From Carnegiea gigantea (taxonomy: Eukaryota; Streptophyta; Magnoliopsida; Caryophyllales; Cactaceae): a stretch of DNA of 64,000 bases. This document shows, one piece after another, positions 55,350 through 64,000 of this stretch (the stretch's first letter is position 1; every line of letters begins with the position of its first letter). The translations under genes were made by a program, and so were the position numbers. A model generated the notes under the pieces. It worked only from the letters and a program-made list of their open reading frames with translations, did not search any database and had not been told where the DNA came from. The DNA is taken from NCBI GenBank assembly GCA_029747015.1, contig JAKOGI010002708.1:15001-79000 (forward strand). The letters run 5' to 3'.

Positions 55350-55643
55350 AGGTATTTGATAAGCAGCTTTTTGAAGAGTTTTTGGCTAAAAAGAGCTTTT
55401 TGGGCCGAAATTAGCTATTTGACTTAGTTAAAAAACTAATTTAAGTATTTGGTAGAATAGCTTTTTGGAAAATTAGCCTTTTATCTCATAATTTTGTTAG
55501 AAACAGCTAATTTCGTTAGAAATAGCTGATTTCACCAAACAGTTTTTCTACAAATAGCTAACACAAATAGCTGATTCAAATAGCTAACAGCTAATAAAAT
55601 AGCTAACAACTAACATCTAATAGCTGTTTGCCAAACAGGATCT
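55350..55643. mobile_element. hAT-like MITE
   Basis: About 294 bp with imperfect inverted ends: left ggtatttgataagcagct; complement of right agatcctgtttggcaaacag then ctattagatg. The subterminal AGCTATT/AATAGCT motif recurs many times. A clear 8-bp target repeat could not be fixed. Similar starts occur at 31485 and 37201. Confidence 0.6.
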
Positions 55644-55828
55644 AAGTATAGTTCAATGTATAGTTTTCTTTTTTTAATTCGTGTACACTATAATACGTGA
55701 ATCATGATATTAATTTAAGTGTAACTCACTAATGTATATGAATAAAATAATTAAAAGAACAAGAAGTTTTTGTATAGTGGTGCCACTACCGAATGAGATC
55801 TAACATTTGATAGAATGTATTTTTTTTC

Positions 55829-56072
55829 CTTATTTTTTAATTTTTTTTTTTTTAACAAGGGTAAGCGGGTCCAGTCTATTGGCCCTTTTCTCAAGGGGTA
55901 CCTAGTGAACTTGAACAGGTCAGGGGAAGGGGAATGTCAAAGTCCAAACTAAAGTTCAGGCCCACAAACCTCCTACACATAACTGCACAAATGCAGAATT
56001 GTTCCCCTAGATTTGAACCCGGGCGGGGGAGGACTTGGTGAGTGTTGGCCACCTGGCCAACTCCTCTTCGAC
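55829..56072 (-). mobile_element. tRNA-derived SINE
   Basis: About 244 bp on the minus strand. The head has a pol III A box TGGCCAGGTGG (56059-56049) and, about 40 bp on, a B box GGTTCAAATCT (56019-56009). The body is non-coding and GC-richer than its surroundings. The 3' end is an A-rich tail (55829-55853). An 11-bp direct repeat gtatttttttt flanks it (55817-55827 and 56073-56083), although it is low in complexity. A decayed tRNA gene is unlikely because of the length and tail. Confidence 0.75.
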
Positions 56073-56083
56073 GTATTTTTTTT

Positions 56084-57081
56084 TTGCCCATATGCATACA
56101 ACGTATATGCCAAATATTATATCCTAAACGCACATTTACATAATATAGTTGAAATTATATAAATCCTCATCAATCTACATTCTTTTATAGATCCAATTAG
56201 TAACGTGTTTAATATACCATTACCATGTCTACAATATATGTTGTGGTTGAAAATAAAAGTTTTAGTTTTTTTTTTTTTTAATGGCAGACTTTAAAGTATT
56301 TAATCATATTTTCAAGCTATAGTTGTCAGCATTATTGGACTCTGAGATTGTTGGTCTACAATACTTACAATTTTTGTATGAAAAAAAATCATATTACATA
56401 TGTTACATCTTTGGTCAGACAAATTCATCCCGAACACCTCATTTTCTTCGGGGTATTATCAGAGTGGAATCCATTTTATAGATTTTTCATGAAAAAAATT
56501 CAATTGTTTTAGCTATATGTAAAAGCTTATGTTTTAAAACTATATCATTAACCATGTGAATCATAGCATGATAACTAGCTTTCATTAGATACTTGTATTG
56601 CCATTTCAATTTTTTTAACTGTTCATTTTTAATTTAAAAAGTAAGTAAATTAAATAACTAAATAGTTTATTATTAATATCTAAAATTTACCTTTTGCATT
56701 GGAAAACAGGTACAACTTTTAAATTTGAATTTGTTAAAATTACTAACAAGCATGTAGTACTAAAAAGGATTCCAAACAAATAACTTAGTACTAAATTTTA
56801 CATCAAAGAGTGACATTGAATACAGAATCAAAGGTCGCCAATTCAATTCAATCAAATCAATCTGAACAAAATTAATAATATCTAGATCTATGCATCTATG
56901 CAGATATATCAATTCGTACATCACACATGGTAGTGAAAGTGCATTATTAACTAAGATATATTCAACTTGTCCTTCCCACACGCATATTTACCTTCACTTG
57001 AGCAAATATACACACACGTACACATACTCTAAGCTAATTGAATTTTATTACAATCCAATTGGATCCATATTCGAATTTTAA
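56084..57081. other. AT-rich sequence, nothing recognised
   Basis: About 1 kb without recognisable features; small ORFs on both strands match nothing. Confidence 0.5.
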
Positions 57082-57086
57082 GAGAC

Positions 57087-57352
57087 TGTTGGAGACCCTC
57101 ATAATCACAGCCAGCTCAGCATGTTAGTTAGATGAGCTGGCAGGTCGGTTATAAGGTAGTTATCAGGTTGTTACAAAGAGCTTCTTAGAAACGCTTGTAT
57201 ATAAACAAATGACCTCATTCATGTAACAATACTAGCAGAATAGTCAACAAAACAACTCTTATTCTCTCTCTCTAATTGCTTTCATGGAGATCGGATTGTG
57301 GAAGATCATGGCAAATATAGCATTTTCTATCTCCAGTTTACAAAATTTGACG
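57087..57352 (+). repeat. Copia D 5' LTR
   Basis: Ends tttgacg where the original was probably TTTGACA. It has tgtatataaac (57197-57207), a TATA-like element. Confidence 0.88.
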
Positions 57353-57372
57353 TGGTATCAAAGCCTCTAGAG
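57353..57372 (+). promoter_or_regulatory. Copia D primer-binding site
   Basis: TGGTATCAAAGCCTCTAGAG directly follows the LTR, a Met-tRNA type site. A 200-bp leader follows up to gag. Confidence 0.88.
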
Positions 57373-57576
57373 TTAGAATCAAAGTTTGATTTCTTTTTCT
57401 CATCCTTGATTTGATTTATGATATCTGTTGCAGTCTATAAATCTACATTTGATTATTTCTTGTGTTTACTATATCTTCAATCTAGCATTGAAATTGCTAT
57501 CTCCTCAAATTCTTGATTAAGAATATATTGTTCTGTTTGATTCTTTCTAGAATTCATACTGTTTGATTACTGACAG

Positions 57577-58620
57577 ATGGTTGATCCTGAGAACAGTGGT
57601 GAGAGTAATTGTGTAACTCAGGATATTGAAAATTATCGAGTTCCCTTAAGCAACTATGCACTCAATCCAGGGCATGCATTATTCTTACATCACTCTGATA
57701 ATCCTAATATAGGCTCACCAGTGAACCTCTCAATGGGAACAATTATGCTCAATGGAAAAGGTCTTGTGAGGTTTCACTAAGTGCTAAAAATAAGATACCC
57801 TTTGTGATTGGAAGTTATGCAAAACCAGCAGAAAATTCACCTTTGTTGCCTCTCTGGGAAAGTTGTAAAATCGTGGTGATTTCTTGGATCTTGCATTCTG
57901 TTGATAAATATATAGCATCTAGTATAATATACACTCCAACAGTAGCTCAGAAATGGAAAGATCTTTCTCAAAGATTCAGTTTCAGTCAAGCTACCAAGAT
58001 ATATCAGTTGCAAAAAGAAATGAAGAATTTATCTCAGGGAAATCTTTCTGTCTCAGCATATTTTACAAAATGCAAACAACTTTGGGATGAGTATATGGTT
58101 TTGGTTACACCATGTATATGTGAATCTGTGGGTTCTGCTATGAAATTGATGGAAAGGCAACAATTAATGCAGTTTTTAATGGCGTCGAATGAGGTTTATC
58201 AAGTGGTTAGGAGCAACATTCTTATGTTAAATCCCTTACCATTTGTAAGTTATGCTTGTAGCATAGTCAGTTAAGAAGAACAACAACGGGAGATCAAATC
58301 TTCTCATCAAGCTGAGTTTAGATCATTAGCATTTTTATCTCAGCAAAGGATGTAGTTTACTCAACAAAAGTTTAATCCCCTGCCCCCTCATTATCCTCCT
58401 CAAAATGCATCTCAGAACTTTCCTTATGGCACACAACAGTCTTTAAATCAGCAACATCATTTTCAAAGTGGTGTTGGTATTAGAAGGAACAATGTGCAAT
58501 GTAATTACTGCAGAAAACTAGGACACACTATTGATAAGTGCTTTAAGTTGCAAAGGATTAGGGGATCAACTAACAAAAGGAAGAAGGGTAGCAACTCATG
58601 TCCAACAATCTGATTCTATA
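57577..58620 (+). pseudogene. Copia D gag
   Basis: Starts MVDPENSGESNCVTQDIENY, then NPGHALFLHHSDNPNIGSPV, a stop at 57778, then in another frame IPFVIGSYAKPAENSPLLPL, WESCKIVVISWILHSVDKYI, AQKWKDLSQRFSFSQATKIY, NLSVSAYFTKCKQLWDEYMV and LMQFLMASNEVYQVVRSNIL. After two more stops comes the knuckle CNYCRKLGHTIDKC near 58498. This is the Copia gag with N-terminal and UBN2-type parts. Confidence 0.88.
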
Positions 58621-58990
58621 CCTACTGAATATGTTTCAGAGCTTAATGCAGGGCAGCATACCTTGACATCAGCACAATATGAGGAACTCATGAATTTACT
58701 CAGTAAACAAAACATGGTTGTGACTCCCAATATAGAAGATCATCATTTTGCCTATCTTACCGGTAAATCTTTCTGTTTATTTACTGCTAAGCCTGAGATG
58801 AGTTAGATAAATGATAGTGGAGCCACTAATCATATTACACCATACCTTCATTTATTTCAGTCTTTTGTACCAATGACAAGGGCATGTTTTATAACTATGT
58901 CAAGTGGGAGAAGTGTTCAGATTAGGAGCATTATATTGGGACTGTTACATTAAATGATAGCATTGTGCTACAGGATGTTCTTCATGTTCT
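58621..58990 (+). pseudogene. Copia D protease
   Basis: After the frame shift the ORF 58531-58806 carries YEELMNLLSKQNMV and ends in a stop where the Trp before the protease motif is expected. It is followed in frame by INDSGATNHITPYLHLFQSF, the DSGA active site, and MSSGRSVQIRSI. Confidence 0.82.
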
Positions 58991-60343
58991 AGAATTTCAC
59001 TTCAATTTGCTTTCAGATATCAAATTGGCTAAGACCTTATCTTCTAATGTGGTGTTGACACCTATTTGTTGTTACCTACAGGACCATTTGAAGAACAGCC
59101 AATTGGTTCTTGGTAGTGAAGCAGGTGGTCTATATCTGGCTGATGCTGCTTCTAGTAATAAGACTTCTTATTCAGAGTATATTTTGCATGCAGCATGCTT
59201 GTCTAGTTCTAAACTTTGGCATTGTAGATTAGGCCACCCATCATCTCAGCATAAGGCACACATTCAGGGACTACTATACAAAAGAATAGATTCAATTTGC
59301 AATATTTGCCCTCAAGCCAAACAGCACAGAGCCTCCTTTCCCTCCAGCAATACAAGAGCAAATAAAGTGTTTGAGCTTTTGCATATAGATATATGGGGTC
59401 CTCATAGAATAGCCACTTATGATAGTTTCAAATTCTTTCTTTCTATTGTAGATGATTTTTTAAGAGTAATATGGGTTTTTTGTTGTCTACTAAGAGTAGT
59501 GCTTTTTCCACGTTGGAATCTTTTATTGCTTATGTTAGTACTCAGTTTCATGCACAAGTATAGGTTATCATATCATATAATGGTTCAAAGTTTGGGGATC
59601 AATATGCATTAACTTTTTACAAGAGACAAGGGATTATTCATCAAACTTCATGTGTAGATACTCCTCAATAGAATGGCATAGTAGAAAGAAAGCACAAACA
59701 CCTTTTAGAAGTAGCTAGAGCCTTGTTGTTTCAATCTAAGGCTCCTACAAAGTTTTGGGTGGATTGTGTTTTGACAGCAATATATTTGATTAATAGGCTA
59801 CCGAATTCTACAATTAGTTACAAGACACCATATGAGATGTTATTCAACACCAAACCTACTTATAAACATCTGAGAAATTTTGGATACTTATGCTATATAT
59901 CTTCCTTAAAGCATGGAAGAGCTAAATTTAAACCCCGCACCCAGCCTTGTGTATTCCTAGGATATCCTATGGGTAAGAAGGCTCACAAGGCCTATAACCT
60001 TGTCACCATGGCCAAAAGGATACATTACAGTAGGGATTTAGTTTTTCATGAAAATTACTTTCCCTTCCAGCATGCAGCTGTGACAGATACAGTTTTACCC
60101 AATCATATTTTCCTTTCAAATACATATGAAACAAACATTATGTCTCCTACTTTGGTGTCGCAATCAACCAACATACATGAGGAACACATTCCTTCCACGT
60201 CTTCTATATCTCCCTTGAATCATTCATCTTCTTCCCCTTCATCATCCACACAGCCTCCAATCTTGCAACCTTCTTCTAACTCTCCTAGAAATGCATTACT
60301 CAGGAGGTCTTCAAGGACTTTAAAATTGCCATCCTATTTATAG
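58965..60343 (+). pseudogene. Copia D integrase
   Basis: The linker QDVLHVLEFHFNLLSDIKLA leads to the HHCC region LWHCRLGHPSSQH and CNICPQAKQ. The core has FELLHIDIWGPH and FFLSIVDDF; then after frameshifts a degraded second Asp block and [20 protein letters not shown] (catalytic Glu). Then come [60 protein letters not shown] and [18 protein letters not shown]. The tail is Ser/Pro-rich. The catalytic core is broken between 59490 and 59690. Confidence 0.88.
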
Positions 60344-60349
60344 GATTAC

Positions 60350-61500
60350 ATGTGCTCATATAGTCAGCAGGCTCCAACCTGTGCAACTTCTCATTTGTGT
60401 AATTTAGTTCAATTTTTCAAATTGCCATCTACACCGCAACAGGAACTCACACAACTAGATCATCTTCATGAGCCTGCTACATACAAAGAAGCTGCTAATT
60501 CTCCACATTGGGTCAAGGCAATGCAGGCTGAGATTGATGCTTTACAAGCTAATAACACTTGGTGTGAGGTGGATTAACCACCTAGCAAGAGAGCTATCAA
60601 CTCAAAATGGGTTTTCAAAATAAAGCTTAAGGCAAATGGGTCCTTGGAAAGGTACAACACATGGTTAATTATCAAAGGCAATATTCAAAAGAAGGGTAAT
60701 GATTACACTGTGATATTTTCCCTTGTGGTCAAAAATGACTATAATCAGGACTATTATAGCATTAACAGCAATAAGAAAGTGGTCCCTCTATCAATTAGAT
60801 GTTAATAATGCAGTCTTGCATGGAGATTTATATAAAGAGGTGTATATGAAGATACCTGAAGGTGTTCCCAATCCTCAAAATAAAGTTTGCAAACGGAAAA
60901 AATCCTTATATGGTTTGAAATGGGCTTCAAGACACTGGCATTCTAAACTTGCTGATTTGCTCAAAAACCAAGGTTACACTTAGTGCAAAAATGATTACTG
61001 TTTTTTCCTCAAACAGTCTTAACAACATTTGACAGTTGTTATTTATACGTAGATGATATCTTGACTAACTAGTGCCAATCCTGAAGAAATTCAAGCTCTC
61101 AAACATAATCTTCATACAGCATTTGGAATCAAGGACTTGGGTCTACTGAACTACATCTTAGGGTTTGAGGTATCTCATCTTCTAGATGGAGTAACCCTTA
61201 CTCAATGAAAGTTTACACGAGAGCTATTAAAAGAATCTGGGTACCTCAATGCCAAGTCCACAGCTACTCCTCTCCCAGTAAATTGTAAGCTTTAAGCTGA
61301 CTCTGGAGTACCCCTTGTAGATCCTACTACCTACAGAACATATATTGGAAAACTAAATTTCTTGTCTAACATTAGACCTGGTATCTCATTTGCTGTCCAA
61401 ACTCCAAGTCAGTTCATGCAGCATCCAACTTTAGCTCATATGGCAGCATTAGAACACTTGCTCATATACATTTCTGGAACTTCAGGGCAAGGCATTCTGC
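60350..61500 (+). pseudogene. Copia D reverse transcriptase
   Basis: EAANSPHWVKAMQAEIDALQ, then after a stop INSKWVFKIKLKANGSLERY, IIRTIIALTAIRKWSLYQLD, VNNAVLHGDLYKEVYMKIPE, KKSLYGLKWASRHWHSKLAD, a damaged active site (VIYT-stop-MIS, normally YVDDI), FGIKDLGLLNYILGFEVSHL and YRTYIGKLNFLSNIRPGISF. Several stops, including in the active-site block itself. Confidence 0.85.
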
Positions 61501-62000
61501 TTTGAGGCATTGACTCACTTCAGCTCACTGCCTACTCTGATTCAGATTGGGCTTCATGTCCAATGAGCATAAGGTTAGTAATGGGATATGTTGTGTGACT
61601 AGACAAATCTCCTATCAATTGGAAGTCAAAGAAGCAAAGGACAATAGCACTTTCATCTGCTGAGGCTGAGTACAAGGCAATGGCACAGGCAATAGCTAAA
61701 TTTACATGGCTGGTCAGTTTGCTTCAAGAGCTGGGAGTTTCTGATATCAAACCAGTTACTCTAAACTGTGATAACCAATCTGCCTTACACATTTCTTGTT
61801 ATCCTATTTTTCATGAACGCACAAAACACATCAAAGTGGATTGCCATTTTACAAGGGATAAAGTCATGGAAGGATTGCTTCAGCTTAGCCACTTGCCCAC
61901 ACAGTATTAGCTAGCTAATGTTTTCACTAAAGTTCTACCATCTCAACAATATTGGACTTTGCTAAACAAGCTTGGTATGTTTCCTCACAAGCATCCCAAG
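61501..62000 (+). pseudogene. Copia D RNase H
   Basis: LTAYSDSDWASCPMS (first Asp), SPINWKSKKQRTIALSSAEA, EYKAMAQAIAKFTWLVSLLQ (Glu), LNCDNQSALHISCYPIFHER (Asp) and TKHIKVDCHFTRDKVMEGLL. All three catalytic residues remain. Stops precede and follow the last block. Confidence 0.88.
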
Positions 62001-62012
62001 CTTGAGGTGGGG

Positions 62013-62280
62013 TGTTGGAGACCCTCATAATCATAGCTAGCTTAGCATGCTAGTTAGATGAGCTAGCACGTTGCTTATAAGGTAGTTATCAGGTTGTTAT
62101 AAAGAGCTTCTTGGAAAAGCTTGTATATATAAACACATGACCTCATTCATGTAACAACACTTGCAGAATATTCAATAAAACAACTCCTATTCTCTCTCTC
62201 TAATTGCTTTCATGGAGATCTGATGGTGGAAGATCATGGCGAATACAACATTTACTATCTCCAGTTTACAAAATTTGATA
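62013..62280 (+). repeat. Copia D 3' LTR
   Basis: 268 bp matching 57087-57352, ending tttgata before the target repeat GAGAC. Confidence 0.9.
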
Positions 62281-62285
62281 GAGAC

Positions 62286-63641
62286 AACGATACTAAGCCC
62301 TTGCATTGCAGTTAAATCATATCTTAGGGATAGCGCGATATTCCAAATGATGTCTTTTGAAGCCATCAAAGGCTTTTTTGTCCCCCCCCCCCCCAAAAAA
62401 AAAATCAGGCAAGAGGCTATTTCAATTAATTGAATTGACGTACATGGTGCCCAACACTAGCGGAGCCAGAAATTGAACCTTGGGGTGTCGAGTTATACTA
62501 TACAGTGCCAGTAATGTTCATCTAATTTACATTGTAATCTTTTAATCCCTTCTCTTCCCTATATTTTCAGTGCTCTACATAGCAAATTAGCAATAATGTA
62601 GCACTAAACATACAAGAGGTCTCAAATCCATCCAGTTTCATCTTCAAATTCCCAATTGTATTTTCGAACTCACGCAAGTTTATCAAATTCAATTCCCATT
62701 TAGTCATTTTTAAAATAGTATTAGCATAATTATTAGATAAAAATTTGACTAGGATCACTAAACTAAGTAAATTATTTTGCTTTGAGCATGACATAAACTA
62801 GAATTAGGGCTTGGTGAATTTGAAATAAAAAAGGAAAGGAAAATTAGGGTTGGAGGAATTTGAAATTAGTAAAAAAAGAATGGGGAAAAGGGACGACGTA
62901 AGGGAAAAAGAGCGTGTTGCAACCCTACAAGTTGAACCAATGACTGGCCTAAAATAAGAGAGGTGCCTTACCAACCAAAGAACCAACAATTATTGACATC
63001 CAAGCTCAGATTTCGGTATATAATATTTTTCCTCAAAAAACTTGGGTGTTAATTGCATCAACATGGCTCAGCCCTTGGTCACTAATGTCGTAAATTTTAA
63101 TATGAGTAAGGTTATAGTCAAAATCATGCTACAACCTATTTGTCACATTGAAACAAAGTACGATTCCAATACTTCGCACAACGTTTACAACGTCACTCTC
63201 TTTTATTAGAATTCGAAAACGCTTACATCTCCAATGTGTAGATAGTTTTTAAGAAATTTACAAGACTTTTGACATTTACAATGCAAATTGAAACTGCAGT
63301 AGCTCAATAAAAAGGGAAAATGAAAATGGAATACAAAACGATTGCAATGGGAAGAAATATGGATCCTACAGCACTAGATACAAGTAGTTAAAGCTTACAT
63401 TTTTGAATCAAGATATGGGCAGGGAGCAATATGAGATATGCATGTTGATGTTGGGACAGACATACTTTAGGCAAAAAATTTGATATTAACCGGCCAAATC
63501 GAATGTAGGCTCCTTAATTGTTGCATACTTGCATAAAACCAAATGACCCTTATGTCAATCATTCACCTAATATGACCAATACCAACTCTTTCGGCTGATG
63601 GATTTTTCAATTTGGCGTGACTGTCCTAGTCTATATCTATA
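62286..63641. other. AT-rich sequence, nothing recognised
   Basis: No gene. It contains a C13A10 run (62382-62404) and gcggagccagaaattgaacc (62460-62479), which resembles a motif seen at the edges of some plant mobile elements, but I cannot place it in a family. Confidence 0.45.
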
Positions 63642-63675
63642 TCTATACTAATATATAAAAGTAATGCTGTGCTTA
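63642..63675 (+). mobile_element. Possible Helitron 5' end
   Basis: TCTATACTAATATATAAAAG preceded by A matches the usual Helitron 5' start (TC then an AT-rich TATAATATAAAAG-type run). The 3' end, if present, is outside the window. Confidence 0.4.
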
Positions 63676-63939
63676 TGTGAATTTTTCTTGCATTGTCAAA
63701 AACCAGAACTTTGGGCCATAAGATTAATTCTCACTCTTAATCACGGTTGTTCGTATTAGAATAATCGATTCTGATAGAAGGAAGAGAAAACTACTTAATC
63801 ATTACTCATTAACAAGGAAAATATAAACATTAAAAGAAAATAAGAATAAGAATGAGAATCATGGGGATTGAGAGTCATTCAATATTAGAATTGCACATAT
63901 TAAATTATATAAAGTGCAAATATCATCAAAAAGTACTGC

Positions 63940-64000
63940 ACAAAGATATAGAGAGAGAGAGTGTGTGTGTGTCTATATATATAAATATAAATATATATAT
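63940..64000. repeat. GA, GT and TA microsatellite at the window end
   Basis: (GA)n then (GT)n then TATA-rich sequence running to the end of the window. The rest of 63676-63939 is AT-rich with nothing recognised. Confidence 0.9.

Larger units (their letters stand above)
57087..62280 (+). mobile_element. Copia element D, structurally complete
   Basis: 5194 bp in plus orientation, flanked by GAGAC (57082-57086 and 62281-62285). LTRs of 266 and 268 bp start TGTTGGAGACC. The internal order is primer site, gag, protease, integrase, RT, RNase H, polypurine tract (GAGGTGGGG at 62004-62012). The LTRs differ at many positions, mostly C/T and G/A, so the insertion is not recent. All genes carry stops. 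Confidence 0.93.

Noticed and set aside
62460..62490. gcggagccagaaattgaacc motif as a transposon end
   Set aside because: The motif resembles edges of some plant elements, but no inverted partner or target repeat was found.

Overview
This window is nuclear plant DNA made almost entirely of transposable elements, and I find no host gene I can defend. The evidence for a flowering plant is a Sirevirus-type Copia element, a chromodomain-bearing Tekay-type Gypsy element, four or five further Copia elements, plant L1-type and RTE-type LINE fragments, a tRNA-derived SINE, Tourist-like and hAT-like MITEs and Helitron-like termini, all in AT-rich DNA. The mix suits a eudicot, but the species cannot be read from the window. 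Most element genes are broken by stops and frameshifts, and many of the stops sit where Trp, Gln or Arg is expected. That is the pattern left by decay of methylated cytosine.

Layout. 1-20.6 kb: a decayed minus-strand L1-type LINE (endonuclease at about 18.17-17.4 kb, RT start at 16.7-16.5 kb). An 11.2-kb Sirevirus (5313-16520, minus strand, 5-bp target repeat TGAAG, LTRs of about 1.7 kb) is inserted inside its RT domain. The RT resumes at 5312 on the other side. The LINE/Sirevirus junction plus about 2.3 kb beyond it was then duplicated in tandem (60-2739 and 2959-5641). 20.6-32.8 kb: an old minus-strand Copia element A (LTRs at 20583 and 30496) carries a second Copia element B (25327-30186) in its internal region and a roughly 1.27-kb hAT-like insertion in its upstream LTR. 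32.9-33.2 kb: a hAT-type MITE built of CCCGAA motifs with an exact 8-bp target repeat. 33.5-36.3 kb: a wrecked plus-strand Tork-like Copia. 36.3-39.9 kb: a second tandem duplication (1.79-kb units), whose breakpoint lies inside an RTE LINE that is complete to its 5' truncation only in the second unit (to 40595).

41.95-53.08 kb: Copia element C, reduced to its gag and two LTRs, with a minus-strand Tekay-type Gypsy (43298-52880) inserted near the start of its 3' LTR. A deletion has removed Copia C pol and most of one Gypsy LTR. 53.2-57.1 kb: small insertions in AT-rich DNA (an RTE tail with 21-bp target repeats, a possible Helitron end, a hAT-like MITE, a SINE). 57.09-62.28 kb: a structurally complete but decayed plus-strand Copia element D (5-bp target repeat GAGAC). 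62.3-64 kb: unassigned AT-rich DNA with a candidate Helitron 5' end.

The points most worth following are the two tandem duplications whose breakpoints lie inside transposons, the LINE gene that can be followed across an 11-kb insertion, the extra ORFs in the Sirevirus and the Gypsy element, and several small elements whose target-site repeats can be read directly.
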